A DNA stretch of 64,000 bases from WQXF01 sp031552825 (GCA_031552825.1 JAVBMD010000023.1:1-64000), one strand, 5' to 3'. Shown: positions 54,280-63,918, counted from the stretch's first letter. Notes: generated by a model from the sequence alone, not told the origin. Numbers and translations are program-made.

Positions 54280-56340
54280 TCAGCTCGCGGTCACGCCGCT
54301 GCTGGGCTTTTGCTTTTTGAGCCCGTCCTGCGCCTGCTTGCGCAGCTCGCCCTCGCGCGCCAGCGCGGGATTGAGCGTGTGCGCGCGGTCGCAATCGGCC
54401 AGCGCCTCCTCGTAGCGATAGAGGCAATTGAGGGTATACGCGCGCTTGAGGTATAGCTCCGCGCTATCGGGGTTGAGCGCGATGGCGCGGTCAAAATCCT
54501 TTAGCGCTTCCTCAAATAGCCACATGTGATCGAAGGCGTTGCCGCGCGTTTCGTATACCTTGGGGTCTTCGGGGGAGAGCGTGACGGCGCGGTCGAAGTC
54601 GGTTAGCGCTTCGGTTTGGCGGGAGAGATTGAAGCGCGCGATGCCGCGCAGCAGGTAGCCCGACGCTGCGTCCGGCCGGAGCGCGATGGCATCCTCGCCG
54701 TCCTGCATCGCCTGCTCGAACAGTTTGAGCTGCATCAGCGCGTCGCCCCGGCGCGTGTACACCGGGAAAAAATCCTCGCCAGGGAAGGTCTCCAAGATCA
54801 GTGTATCCTCGCGCACCGATTCCTCGTAGCGCGCCAGCGCAAACAGCGCATTGGCGCGGTTGCCGTGCAACACCGGGTTGTCGGGCATCAGCGAGACGGC
54901 GTGGTCGAAGTCGGCAAGCGCCTCCTCGTGACGGCCCAGCGAGTAGAACGCGTTGCCGCGGCCGTTGTAGAACGAGGCGTTTTCCGGCATGTGCCGGATG
55001 GCGGCGCTGTAATCCGCCAGCGCTTCTTCGTAGCGCCCCAGCTGGAACAGCACGCCCGCGCGGCTGTTGAGCAGCACGGGATCCTTTGGCGCCTGCCGCA
55101 GCGCTTGCGAAAAGGCATCGAGCGCCTCGACGGGTTGATCCAGCATCAATAGGGCGTTGGCAAGCCCGCCGTAGTAGGTGGCGTTCTTTTTGTCCAGCGC
55201 CAGCGCATCCCGGTAGGCGGAGGCGGTTTCTTCGTAGCGCTCCAGCTGATAGAGCGCACCGGCGCGGTTGCTGTGCAGCACCGCATCCTCGGGGCGCTGC
55301 GCGAGCGCCGCGTCAAAATCGCCCAACGCCGCCGCATAGTTGCCCAGCGCGTAGCGCGTGCTGCCGCGCAGGTTGAGCAGCAGGGGATCCTGCGCGTCGA
55401 TCGCCAGCGCGGCGTCGAGATCCGCCAACGCTTCCTCGTAATGGCCCAGCTCGCGCAGCGTGCCGCTGCGGCGCGTCAGGTAGCCCAGCCGCGCCTGATC
55501 GGAAGTGGCGAGAGAGAGCGCTTGCGTTTCGTCGGCCAGCGCTTCCTCGTGGCGATCCAGCGTTTGCAGCAGCGCGGCGCGGTTGTCGTAGAACACAGCC
55601 TCCTCCGGCCGCAGGCGGATGGCCTCGGCATAATCGGCCAGCGCGTCCTCGGTGCGCCCGAGCGTGTGGGCGAAGTTGGCGCGGCGATTGTAGAAAGCGG
55701 CGTCCGCCGGATCCAGTTCGATGGCGCGATCCAGATCGGTCAGCACCTCGGCATACCGCCCGAGCTGCCAATAGGCAAAGGCGCGGTGATAGTGATAAAT
55801 CGCGTGTTCCGGCAAAAGCGTGATGGCGCGGCCATAGTCCTCCAGCGCTTCGTTATAGCGCTCGAGCGCGCAGAGCGCCTCCGCGCGGCCATCGTAGGAA
55901 TCGGCGTTGAGGCTATCGAGCACGATGGCGCGATCAAAGTCCGCCAGCGCTTCCTCAAAGCGCTGCAACTTGTGCAGCGCCTTGGCGCGCCCGGCATAGT
56001 AGGCGGGCGCGCGCTCGAACAGGCGGATGGCGCGGGTGAAATCCGCCGCCGCTTCCTCGTTGCGATCCAGCGCCAGCGCGGCGCAGGCTCGGCCGTCATA
56101 ATAGGAAGAATCGTTCGGGCGCAGCGCGATGGCGTTTTCAAAATGATCCAGCGCGGCGGTAAACTCCCCCTGATCGTAAGCCGCCCACCCGGCGGCGGCT
56201 TCCTTTTGCGCGCGCTCGACGATGAAGCTCGCATCCTCCGCCGCCAGCGCAAGGCAGGGCAAAAACACCAACAAAAGCGCGCAGGCAACGCTCAGCAAGC
56301 GGCGCGAGGAAGGGGCTTTCCAATGATTGCGCAAGAGCAT
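54280..56340 (-). CDS. Exported tetratricopeptide-repeat protein
   Basis: 686 residues. Signal-like N-terminus (LLSVACALLLVFLPCLALA), then about eighteen consecutive 34-residue TPR units with the consensus EEALADFDRAIxLxPxDxxxYxxRA. The regular unit yields a long superhelix used for protein or peptide binding. The tail is short and basic (KQAQDGLKKQKPSSG). The DNA units are similar enough to permit recombination, but the repeats are not identical. It is predicted to lie outside the cytoplasm. No partner domain is present; a scaffold for secretion or envelope assembly is plausible, but that is inference. Confidence 0.88.
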   Translation of the reverse strand: MLLRNHWKAPSSRRLLSVACALLLVFLPCLALAAEDASFIVERAQKEAAAGWAAYDQGEFTAALDHFENAIALRPNDSSYYDGRACAALALDRNEEAAADFTRAIRLFERAPAYYAGRAKALHKLQRFEEALADFDRAIVLDSLNADSYDGRAEALCALERYNEALEDYGRAITLLPEHAIYHYHRAFAYWQLGRYAEVLTDLDRAIELDPADAAFYNRRANFAHTLGRTEDALADYAEAIRLRPEEAVFYDNRAALLQTLDRHEEALADETQALSLATSDQARLGYLTRRSGTLRELGHYEEALADLDAALAIDAQDPLLLNLRGSTRYALGNYAAALGDFDAALAQRPEDAVLHSNRAGALYQLERYEETASAYRDALALDKKNATYYGGLANALLMLDQPVEALDAFSQALRQAPKDPVLLNSRAGVLFQLGRYEEALADYSAAIRHMPENASFYNGRGNAFYSLGRHEEALADFDHAVSLMPDNPVLHGNRANALFALARYEESVREDTLILETFPGEDFFPVYTRRGDALMQLKLFEQAMQDGEDAIALRPDAASGYLLRGIARFNLSRQTEALTDFDRAVTLSPEDPKVYETRGNAFDHMWLFEEALKDFDRAIALNPDSAELYLKRAYTLNCLYRYEEALADCDRAHTLNPALAREGELRKQAQDGLKKQKPSSGVTAS

Positions 56341-56353
56341 GCGGCGGCCTCCT

Positions 56354-56614
56354 TTATCGAGCCTTGGGTTGATCCTCGATGCATTGCCTGAGCGCCAGCG
56401 CCAGTTGCGCGGCGCAAGAGGAGTGTCCTTCGCAGGTGATCCCTTGCAGCAACGGGATCAGCTCCTCGGGCTTTCTCCCTACGATCAGGGTGGAGAGGGC
56501 GCGCAGGTTTCCCTCGCAGCCGTTTTCAAAGGAACACTGCCGCACCAATCCGTCCTCCACGTCCAAATCGATGCGGGTAGAACAGACCCCGGCGGGGATG
56601 TACGTAAGTCGCAT
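56354..56614 (-). CDS. TSCPD-domain protein
   Basis: 86 residues from the ATG at 56614 after AAGGAGG. The TSCPD family is named after the C-terminal domain of some ribonucleotide reductases. Conserved cysteines lie in VCSTRIDLD, CSFENGCEGN and TCEGHSSCAAQLA. Stand-alone copies are widespread in Clostridia with unknown role, possibly iron or zinc binding. It shares orientation with the TPR gene 13 bp downstream and could be the first gene of that unit. Confidence 0.85.
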   Translation of the reverse strand: MRLTYIPAGVCSTRIDLDVEDGLVRQCSFENGCEGNLRALSTLIVGRKPEELIPLLQGITCEGHSSCAAQLALALRQCIEDQPKAR

Positions 56615-56786
56615 AGCGGGATGCCTCCTTGTGAACAAAGCGATCGAATCATGCCAAATAAGCAGTATAGATTTCGCCGTTTGCAGGGAAATCCCTGCAT
56701 GACGGGAAGGGCAGGCACCGCATACCCGCCGCGCACATAGGATGCAGCAAAACCTCGACCCTTGCGGGCGGAGGGGAGCGAGCGGC

Positions 56787-57650
56787 ATGCGGCTATTTGT
56801 ATCCGATGCGGGCAACGGCACACTGGGCGTTTACGACGCGAACACGATGGCGCCGTTAGCGTCCTGCGAAATTCCGGGCGCAGGCGCGCTATGCGCGTGG
56901 CGCGGCGGCGTGCTGTGCGCCGCGGAGCAGCAGGACGCGGTGCTGGAGCTGCGCGCCGATACGCTGGAAACGATGCGCAGCATTCCGGCGGGGCCGGGCA
57001 TCCGCGTGCTGCGGCCGGGATTGGACGGCGCCTCGCTGTACGCGTTGGCCGGGGATGCCGATAGCCTGCTCAAGCTGGACATGGCCGAGGGCGCGCTGGC
57101 GATGCTGACGCGCGTGGGCGTGCAGCCGCGGGACTTGGCGGTGGAACCGGGCGGGCGATGGCTGGCGGTGGCCGGGGGCGCTTCCTGTTGCGTACACATT
57201 CTGCGCAGCGACACGCTGGCGGCGCAGGCCACGGTGGATGTCGGCGGCATCGCGGTGGGCGTGAGCTTTGCGCCGGGCGCGCTGTGGGTGCTCTGCGCCG
57301 TGGGGCAGGAGGAGATGGCTTCCAGCCTGCTGCGCGTGCGCACCGGTAACTGGCGGGTGGAGCGCACGCTGCGCTTGGAGGGCATGCCGGGCGGCTTGAT
57401 CGGCTTGCCTGACGAGGGCGTGCTGGTCGGTCTGCTCGACGGCGTGGTGCATGTCGCCAAGCACGGGAAGCGCGCGACTTGGCGCATTCCGCTAGAAGGC
57501 GCGCTGCCGGAAAACGCCGTGCGGCAGGGCGCGTTCACCTGCTGGAGCGATCCGCTGGGCGGGCGCGTGTGGCGCGTGCATGCCGCCAGCGCCTACGCGC
57601 AGGCCTGCGAGATCGACGTGGAGGAGCCGGGCGGCGTGCTCCTGCTTTAA
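56787..57650 (+). CDS. Beta-propeller (YVTN-like) protein
   Basis: 287 residues from the ATG at 56787, 8 bases after GAGGGGAG; a longer open frame lacks an SD site. No signal peptide, so cytoplasmic. Repeated blades such as RLFVSDAGNGTLGVYDANTM, LLKLDMAEGALAML and CVHILRSDTLAAQATVDVGG resemble YVTN/surface-antigen propellers. No enzyme motif. Probably a binding or scaffold protein. It is followed 75 bp later by a membrane protein in the same direction. Confidence 0.78.
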   Translation: MRLFVSDAGNGTLGVYDANTMAPLASCEIPGAGALCAWRGGVLCAAEQQDAVLELRADTLETMRSIPAGPGIRVLRPGLDGASLYALAGDADSLLKLDMAEGALAMLTRVGVQPRDLAVEPGGRWLAVAGGASCCVHILRSDTLAAQATVDVGGIAVGVSFAPGALWVLCAVGQEEMASSLLRVRTGNWRVERTLRLEGMPGGLIGLPDEGVLVGLLDGVVHVAKHGKRATWRIPLEGALPENAVRQGAFTCWSDPLGGRVWRVHAASAYAQACEIDVEEPGGVLLL

Positions 57651-57725
57651 GGAAACACAAGCGAACCGTTGGATAATCCGCCGGTGCTCTGGGGAAAATG
57701 CCTCCCGAAAAGGGAGGCGGGGCGG

Positions 57726-58391
57726 ATGCAACTGGCGCAGTTGGCGTGTTGGCTTTGGCTGGGGGCGGCGGCGCTGTGGGCGGTATATACGGGGCGCGTA
57801 ACGGTGCGGAGCGCGCGCCGCGCGGCGCTGGCGCTATTGGCGCTTTGCATGAGCGCCACCATCACGCTGACCATTTTGGATCAAAAAGACCTGCTGCGCA
57901 CGCTGCTCCCGCTGCACCTGTGCAGTCTTTCGGCGTTCATGACGCTGTATCTCTTGGCCACGGGAAACGTGGCTTGTTTTCATTTTTGTTGGTACTTGGG
58001 GATGCCGGGCGCGGTGCTCGCGCTGATTTTTCCGGCGGTGGAGGGTTCGAACTGGCCGGGCCTGATGACCACCGCCTTCATGCTGACCCACGCGCTGGTG
58101 GCGCTCGCGCCGCTGCTGCTGTTGGCCGGAGGGCAAAGGCCGGATCCAAGGGCTGCCGGGCCGGTGCTTCTGGCGGGCAACGCTTTCTTTCTCCTCGTGT
58201 ATATCATCGACCGATGGCTGAATGCCAATTACATGTTCCTGCTATGGGCGCCGGCGGACACGCCGCTGGCGTGGATGGAGCGGCTGGGGCGCTTGGGTTA
58301 CTTTGCCTGCCTGGAGTTGTGCGCGGTGCTGGTGGTGTGGGGGATGCGCGGTTTGGCGCGGCTCACGCGCCGACGGCGTGCCGCCGCTTAG
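57726..58391 (+). CDS. YwaF-family integral membrane protein
   Basis: 221 residues from the ATG at 57726 after GGGAGGCGG. Six or seven hydrophobic segments. The family phrase LLPLHLCSLSAFMTLYLLATG and the following CFHFCWYLGMPGAVLALIFP are diagnostic of the TIGR02206/YwaF group. It is a conserved Firmicute membrane protein of unknown function, possibly a transporter or receptor. Its stop overlaps by 4 bases the stop of the leftward DUF4364 gene. Confidence 0.85.
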   Translation: MQLAQLACWLWLGAAALWAVYTGRVTVRSARRAALALLALCMSATITLTILDQKDLLRTLLPLHLCSLSAFMTLYLLATGNVACFHFCWYLGMPGAVLALIFPAVEGSNWPGLMTTAFMLTHALVALAPLLLLAGGQRPDPRAAGPVLLAGNAFFLLVYIIDRWLNANYMFLLWAPADTPLAWMERLGRLGYFACLELCAVLVVWGMRGLARLTRRRRAAA

Positions 58392-58915
58392 CCTTCCTCG
58401 CCCAGCGTGCGCATCATGTGCGCATACAGCTCGCTGGCGAGGGCGGGCCAACGGGCACAGAACCGTGCGGCCTGCTCCCGCGTAGGCAGGTTGAGCGTCA
58501 TATCCAGCAGCGGCAGCTCGCCCTCCATCAGCTTCATGCGCACTTGGTATTCGCCGCTCGCCGTGGTTTCCCAATCGGCAAGCACCTGCTTTTCCTCGCG
58601 AAAGCGGCGCTTCCAGATCGGCGCGGCCTCATCGACGAGCGCGATGCGGGAACGGGGGATGCGCCGCTGAAACAGCTTGAGCGTTTCGTAGCCTTGCGTG
58701 GAGGGGGCATACAGCGCGCCCAGTTCGTGGGGCAGCTTGCGCAATAGCCCCATTTCATCGAGCTCCGCTGTGGCCAGCTGCAGCGCGATATAGTCCATCA
58801 GCTCATTTTCCACCATAAAGCGCAGCAGTTGCAGCGCGGTAGTCGGCCCCAGCTGATCCAGCGCATAGAGCGCGACCAACTTTTGCTCGGTCATGGTGGG
58901 TTGTCGGATCGACAT
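58388..58915 (-). CDS. DUF4364 protein
   Basis: 175 residues from the ATG at 58915, with GGAGGTG upstream. The N-terminal half resembles a winged helix (TEQKLVALYALDQLGPTTAL, then LATAELDEMGLLRKLP), and the C-terminal half has the family phrase GEYQVRMKLMEGELPLLDMT. DUF4364 members are found in Clostridia and are presumed DNA-binding regulators; the target is unknown. Monocistronic. Confidence 0.85.
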   Translation of the reverse strand: MSIRQPTMTEQKLVALYALDQLGPTTALQLLRFMVENELMDYIALQLATAELDEMGLLRKLPHELGALYAPSTQGYETLKLFQRRIPRSRIALVDEAAPIWKRRFREEKQVLADWETTASGEYQVRMKLMEGELPLLDMTLNLPTREQAARFCARWPALASELYAHMMRTLGEEG

Positions 58916-59022
58916 GGGGCACCTCCGTGAAAACAAAATCGATCTGAAAACGCTGCCAAACAACGGCGTTTGGCAGCGTCATGCTTTTGTGTTTTGGCCT
59001 AGGAAGGCTCGCGCGGGCACGA

Positions 59023-59250
59023 TTATGCCAAGAACGGCTTCACATCGGCCAACAGATCGGCGCACTCGTCGGCGTAGATTTCCATCGTGATCGGCTTGGA
59101 CAGATCCAAGCTCATGATTCCCAGAATGGACTTGGCATCTACCACATAGCGGCCTGCGCGCAGGTCGATATCGTACGGATACTTGTTGACAACGTTCACA
59201 AAAGCCTTTACGTTTTCCGCGATGGGCATCTGGATGTTTACGGTTTTCAT
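59023..59250 (-). CDS. HPr-family protein without the phospho-acceptor histidine
   Basis: 75 residues, ATG after GAGGAGG. Aligns with HPr through NKYPYDIDL and KSILGIMSLDL, which carries the regulatory serine (Ser41, equivalent to Ser46 of HPr). The region of HPr His15 (GIHARP) is replaced by IAENVK, so it cannot carry the PTS phosphoryl group. This resembles Crh, the histidine-less paralogue that works with CcpA after HPr-kinase phosphorylation. Role in carbon control is inferred; HprK and CcpA are not in this window. Confidence 0.85.
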   Translation of the reverse strand: MKTVNIQMPIAENVKAFVNVVNKYPYDIDLRAGRYVVDAKSILGIMSLDLSKPITMEIYADECADLLADVKPFLA

Positions 59251-59361
59251 CGGTTATCCTCCTCATCCTTATTCCTCCTTATTATACGCCCGATGCCTTG
59301 GAAAAACAAGGGGTAGAAAAGCTTCGCGCAAAATCCATAGAAAAATCCCGGCAGGTTTTGC

Positions 59362-59389
59362 TTGATTTTTTTGCGATTTCATGTATAAT
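59362..59389 (+). promoter_or_regulatory. Promoter of tRNA-Val
   Basis: TTGATT, a 16-base spacer and TATAAT, about 16 bp before the tRNA. Confidence 0.75.
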
Positions 59390-59404
59390 AGGTTTCGTCG
59401 CTTT

Positions 59405-59481
59405 GGGTTCATAGCTCAGCTGGTTAGAGCGCTACGTTGACATCGTAGAGGTCGTAGGTTCGAGTCCTATTGAACCCACCA
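59405..59481 (+). tRNA. tRNA-Val (GAC anticodon)
   Basis: Full cloverleaf: acceptor GGGTTCA with TGAACCC, D arm GCTC/GAGC, anticodon stem CTACG/CGTAG around TTGACAT (anticodon GAC, reading GUC and GUU), T arm GTAGG/CCTAT with TTCGAGT. The 3' CCA is encoded. The 59482-59600 stretch that follows holds no gene, only the start signals of the next one. Confidence 0.97.
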
Positions 59482-59600
59482 CATTCGAAGCCCCGCGCTT
59501 TGATGCTGCAAAGCCGCCCGTAATACGGCGGTTTTGTTGTTTTTGTTCGTCAAAGAATCGATGAATCCGGCATGATGCGGAGAACTGGAGGGGAATTGCT

Positions 59601-60248
59601 GTGGACAAATACGCTTATCTGCAAGAGTTGTGGGATTACCTATGCATGGAGCATCCGCTGCAGCACGCGGATGTCATCATCGGCTTTGGCAGCCACGATA
59701 CGACCATCGCCCGCCGCGCCGCCGAGCTCTATAAAGCCGGATGGGCGCCGCTGATTCTGTTTTCGGGGTATCTGGGCAAGGGGACGCTGGGGGTCTTCGA
59801 CAAGCCGGAGGCCGAGCTCTTTGCGGAAATCGCCGTGCGGGAAGGCGTACCGCCGGAAGCCATTCTGATCGAAAACAAATCCACAAACACCGGTGAAAAT
59901 ATTCACTTTTCGCGGAGTATATTGGAAAGCAGGGGGATGCATCCGCAGCGGATCATCGCCGTACACAAGCCTTACATGACCCGGCGGGTGTGGGCGGCGC
60001 TTCGGAAGCAATGGCCGGAGGTGGAGGTTCTCGTGGCACCGGGCAATCCGCCGCTGGCGGCCTATATGGCCGAAATGCTGGCGGCCGGCGTGGAGGAGCG
60101 CGAAATTATCGACAGCTTAGTGGGCGACTTTCAGAGAATGGACGCGTTCGCCAAGCAGGGCTACCAAATCCCGCAGGAGATTCCGCCGCGCGCCTTGGCT
60201 GCCTACGAGGCGCTCATAAAACTTGGATATGATAAATACGTGGTATGA
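59601..60248 (+). CDS. YdcF/DUF218-family protein
   Basis: 215 residues from GTG, 7 bases after GGAGGGG. DUF218 fold: ADVIIGFGSHDTTIARRAAE, LILFSGYLGKGT, ILIENKSTNTGENIHFSR and IIAVHKPYMTRRVWA are typical of YdcF-type proteins, which bind nucleotides or SAM-like ligands. No signal or membrane segment, unlike SanA/ElyC. Exact function is unknown. A terminator follows. Confidence 0.88.
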   Translation: MDKYAYLQELWDYLCMEHPLQHADVIIGFGSHDTTIARRAAELYKAGWAPLILFSGYLGKGTLGVFDKPEAELFAEIAVREGVPPEAILIENKSTNTGENIHFSRSILESRGMHPQRIIAVHKPYMTRRVWAALRKQWPEVEVLVAPGNPPLAAYMAEMLAAGVEEREIIDSLVGDFQRMDAFAKQGYQIPQEIPPRALAAYEALIKLGYDKYVV

Positions 60249-60267
60249 TGCGCGCACAGAGCCGCAG

Positions 60268-60308
60268 AAAATCCAGCGCCGGGGTTCCCATCGGCGGCGC
60301 TGGATTTT
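60268..60308 (+). terminator. Terminator of the YdcF-like gene
   Basis: A 13-bp stem (AAAATCCAGCGCC with GGCGCTGGATTTT) followed by a T-rich tail, 20 bp after the stop codon. Confidence 0.85.
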
Positions 60309-60330
60309 ATTTGAAAAGTCGCGCAAAAAT

Positions 60331-60360
60331 TTGACGAATCCTACCGCCTTCGTATATAAT
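60331..60360 (+). promoter_or_regulatory. Promoter of prfC
   Basis: TTGACG, an 18-base spacer and TATAAT (60355-60360); an overlapping TATATA two bases earlier gives a 16-base spacer. Confidence 0.75.
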
Positions 60361-60405
60361 AAACCGTTTGCCGCCCATGCTAGCGGGCGGCTGGGGAGGG
60401 GCATC

Positions 60406-62034
60406 ATGCAGCAGCAAACCACCGAGCAGCGGAGCACGGCGCAGGAGATCCAGCGCCGCAGAACCTTTGCCATCATTTCGCACCCCGACGCGGGCAAAAC
60501 CACGCTCACCGAGAAGCTGCTGCTCTATGGCGGGGCGATCCGGCAGGCCGGGTCCGTCAAGGCGCGCAAGGCCGAGCGCCACGCCACCAGCGACTGGATG
60601 GAGATCGAGAAGCAGCGCGGCATCTCGGTCACTTCCTCGGCGATGCAGTTTGAGTTTCACGATTATCATATCAACATTCTCGATACGCCCGGGCATCAGG
60701 ATTTCTCCGAGGATACCTACCGCGTGCTGGTGGCCGCCGATAGCGCCGTCATGCTCATCGACGCCGCCAAGGGCGTGGAGGAGCAGACCATCAAGCTCTT
60801 TAAAGTTTGCCGCTTGCGCAACATTCCGATCTTCACCTTCGTCAACAAGATGGATCGCGCGGGCAAGGATCCGTTCTCGCTGATGGAGGAGCTGGAGCAG
60901 GTGCTGGGCATCCGCGCCTGCCCGGTGGATTGGCCGATCGGCACCGACGGCGATTTTCGCGGCGTGTATCACCGCGACGCGCGGGCGGTGGAGCTGTACG
61001 AGTCCGGCGATCACGGCAAGAGCAAGGTGCAAAAGCGCGTGATCCTGCTGGACGATCCGGCGCTGGCTGACGTGCTGGGCGAGCCGTATTACAGCCGCTT
61101 GCTCAACGAGATCGAGCTGCTGGACGTGGCGGGCGATGCATTCGATCTGGACAAGGTGCGCGGCGGCGAACTGACGCCGATGTTCTTCGGCTCGGCCATC
61201 ACCAACTTCGGCGTGGAGCCGTTTCTGACGCGCTTTCTCGAATATACGCAGCCACCGCTTTCGCGCCACACCGACGCGGGCGAGATCGGCCCCGAGTACC
61301 CGCACTTCACCGGCTTCATCTTCAAGATTCAGGCCAACATGAACCCCGCGCACCGTGACCGGCTGGCCTTCCTGCGCATCGTGTCCGGCGTGTTTGAAAA
61401 GGGCATGTCGGTGTACCACAGTCGGCAGGGCAAGGAGATCCAGCTCAAGCAGCCGCAGCAGTTTATGGCCGACGAGCGCGAGATCGTGGAACGCGCCTAT
61501 CCCGGCGACATCATCGGCCTGTTCGATCCCGGCATCTTCGGGCTGGGCGACACGCTCTCCACCGGGCCGCGCGTGCAATTCGAGGGCATCCCGGTGTTCG
61601 CGCCGGAGTACTTCGCCCGCGTCAGCAGCGTCGACAGCATGAAGCGCAAGCAGTTCGTCAAGGGCGTGCTACAGCTCTCCGAGGAGGGCGCGATCCAAAC
61701 CTTCAAGCGCCCCGGCATCGGCTTTGAGGAGCTGATCGTCGGCGTGGTGGGCGTGCTGCAGTTTGACGTGCTGGAGCATCGCCTGCGCGGCGAATATGGC
61801 GCCGAGATCCGCCGCGAACCGCTGGGCTTCCGCTACGTGCGCTGGGTGGCCAAGACGCCGAAGCCTGTGGCGCAGCTCAAGCTGACCTCCACCACCGCCC
61901 CGGCGGTGGATCGTGCCGAGCGCGACGTGCTGCTGTTTGAAAACGAGTGGTCGATCCGCTGGGCGCTGGACAACAACCCCGGCCTGGAGCTGACCGACAC
62001 CGCGGCGCGCGCTGACGCCGCCGAACAAGCATAA
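60406..62034 (+). CDS. prfC: Peptide chain release factor 3
   Basis: 542 residues from the ATG at 60406 after GGGGAGGGG; the longer upstream frame crosses the promoter. Translational GTPase that removes RF1/RF2 from ribosomes. G motifs: FAIISHPDAGKTTLTEKLL (P-loop), ISVTSSAMQFEF (switch), ILDTPGHQDFSEDTYR (DTPGH) and VNKMDRAGKD (NKMD). The C-terminal part contains RVSSVDSMKRKQFVKGV, characteristic of RF3. Standard length. Followed 45 bp later by typA. Confidence 0.96.
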   Translation: MQQQTTEQRSTAQEIQRRRTFAIISHPDAGKTTLTEKLLLYGGAIRQAGSVKARKAERHATSDWMEIEKQRGISVTSSAMQFEFHDYHINILDTPGHQDFSEDTYRVLVAADSAVMLIDAAKGVEEQTIKLFKVCRLRNIPIFTFVNKMDRAGKDPFSLMEELEQVLGIRACPVDWPIGTDGDFRGVYHRDARAVELYESGDHGKSKVQKRVILLDDPALADVLGEPYYSRLLNEIELLDVAGDAFDLDKVRGGELTPMFFGSAITNFGVEPFLTRFLEYTQPPLSRHTDAGEIGPEYPHFTGFIFKIQANMNPAHRDRLAFLRIVSGVFEKGMSVYHSRQGKEIQLKQPQQFMADEREIVERAYPGDIIGLFDPGIFGLGDTLSTGPRVQFEGIPVFAPEYFARVSSVDSMKRKQFVKGVLQLSEEGAIQTFKRPGIGFEELIVGVVGVLQFDVLEHRLRGEYGAEIRREPLGFRYVRWVAKTPKPVAQLKLTSTTAPAVDRAERDVLLFENEWSIRWALDNNPGLELTDTAARADAAEQA

Positions 62035-62079
62035 TCATCAGACGAGACCGTCAGACAACAATAGAAAGAGGGAAACCAT

Positions 62080-63918
62080 TTGCAGATCACCCGTGAAAAC
62101 ATCCGCAACATTGCCATCATCGCCCACGTAGACCACGGCAAGACCACGCTGGTCGACGAATTGCTCAAGCAGGGCGGTGTGTTTCGAGAAAACCAGCACA
62201 CCGAAGAGCGCATGATGGACTCGGGCGATCTGGAGCGCGAGCGCGGCATTACCATCCTAGCAAAGAATACCGCCGTACACTATGGCGACACCAAGATCAA
62301 TATCGTCGACACCCCCGGCCACGCCGACTTTTCCGGCGAGGTGGAGCGCGTGCTCAAGATGGTGGACGGCGTGCTGCTGCTGGTCGATTCCTTTGAAGGG
62401 CCGATGCCGCAGACCCGCTTCGTGCTGCGCAAGGCGCTGGAGCTCAAGCATCCGGTGCTGATCGTCATCAACAAGGTCGACCGGCCCGACGCCCGCTGCG
62501 AGGAGGTCATCAACGAGATCCTCGATCTGCTGATCGACCTAGAGGCCGACGAAACCCAGCTCGAGCATCCGATCATCTACACCTCCGCGCGGCAAGGCAC
62601 CGCCACGCTGGATATGTCCCAGCCCAACGCCGATATGCGCCCACTGTTCGACGCGATTTTAAAGTACATCCCCGCGCCGCAGGGCGACCCGGAGGCGCCG
62701 CTGCAGGTGCTGGTTTCCACGATCGACTATAGCGAATACGTTGGGCGCATCGGCATCGGCCGCGTCGCGCGCGGCGTGATCCGCAGCGGCATGACGGCGG
62801 TGCGCGCCACCTACGGCGAGGAGAAGGTGTCCCAGCCCATCCGCCTGTCCGGCTTGTTCTGCTTCGACGGCCTCAAGCGCGTGCCGGTGGAGGAGGTCTC
62901 CATGGGCGACATCGTGGCGCTGACCGGCATCGAGGACATCATGATCGGCGATACGGTATGCGATCCTGCCACGCCGGAGCCGCTGCCCTTCGTCAAGATC
63001 TCCGAGCCGACGGTGCAGATGACCTTCTCGGTCAACGACAGCCCCTTCGCCGGGCGCGAGGGCACCTACGTCACCAGCCGCCACCTGCGCGCGCGGCTGA
63101 TGAAGGAGCTGCAAACCGACGTCTCCCTGCGCGTCGCCGATACCGAGACCACCGATTCCTTCGTGGTATCGGGGCGCGGCGAGCTGCACCTGTCGATCCT
63201 CATCGAGAACATGCGGCGGCAGGGCTATGAGTTTCAAGTATCCAAGCCCGAGGCGCTGCTCAAGGAGATCGACGGCGTGCGCTGCGAGCCCATCGAGCGC
63301 ATGATCGCCGACGTACCCTCGGCCTACGCTGGCGCGGTGATCGAGAAGATCGGCCGTCGCCGCGGCGTGCTGCGCGAGATGCACGGCTCCGACCGCGTGC
63401 GGCTGGAGTTCAGCGTGCCTTCGCGCGGGCTGTTCGGCTACCGCCCGGAGTTTATGACCGATACGCGCGGCGAGGGCATCATGTCGGCGGTGTTCGAGGG
63501 ATACGAGCCCTTTAAGGGCGATATCCCGCACCGTTCCCAGGGCGCGCTGGTCAGCTATGAAACCGGCGAGGCTATTCTGTACGGCCTCTACTACGCGCAG
63601 GATCGCGGCACGCTGTTCTACGGCCCGGGCACGCCGGTGTACACCGGCATGATCGTCGGCCAGAACGCCCGCAGCGGCGATATCGACGTCAACGTGTGCA
63701 AGAAGAAGCACCTCACCTCCATCCGCAATTCCGCGGGCGCCGAGGACTCGATGAAGCTGGTATCGATGCGCGCGCTGACGTTGGAGGAGTGCCTTGAGTT
63801 CATCGACGACGATGAGTTGCTGGAGATCACGCCCAAGTCGCTGCGCATGCGCAAGCGCGTGCTGAGCACCGACCTGCGCAAGAAGCTGGAGAGCCGCAAA
63901 AAGCAGGGCGATGCGTAA
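62080..63918 (+). CDS. typA: TypA/BipA ribosome-binding GTPase
   Basis: 612 residues from a TTG, 6 bases after AGAGGG. G motifs: IAIIAHVDHGKTTLVDELL, ERERGITILAKNTAV, IVDTPGHADFSGEVERVLK and VINKVDRPDAR. The C-terminal BipA domain includes GEGIMSAVFEGYEPFKGDIP and the final KKHLTSIRNSAGAEDSMKL. It helps ribosome assembly and stress or cold adaptation. TTG start is supported by the lack of an earlier start and the start-side conserved phrase ENIRNIAII. Complete. Confidence 0.97.
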   Translation: MQITRENIRNIAIIAHVDHGKTTLVDELLKQGGVFRENQHTEERMMDSGDLERERGITILAKNTAVHYGDTKINIVDTPGHADFSGEVERVLKMVDGVLLLVDSFEGPMPQTRFVLRKALELKHPVLIVINKVDRPDARCEEVINEILDLLIDLEADETQLEHPIIYTSARQGTATLDMSQPNADMRPLFDAILKYIPAPQGDPEAPLQVLVSTIDYSEYVGRIGIGRVARGVIRSGMTAVRATYGEEKVSQPIRLSGLFCFDGLKRVPVEEVSMGDIVALTGIEDIMIGDTVCDPATPEPLPFVKISEPTVQMTFSVNDSPFAGREGTYVTSRHLRARLMKELQTDVSLRVADTETTDSFVVSGRGELHLSILIENMRRQGYEFQVSKPEALLKEIDGVRCEPIERMIADVPSAYAGAVIEKIGRRRGVLREMHGSDRVRLEFSVPSRGLFGYRPEFMTDTRGEGIMSAVFEGYEPFKGDIPHRSQGALVSYETGEAILYGLYYAQDRGTLFYGPGTPVYTGMIVGQNARSGDIDVNVCKKKHLTSIRNSAGAEDSMKLVSMRALTLEECLEFIDDDELLEITPKSLRMRKRVLSTDLRKKLESRKKQGDA

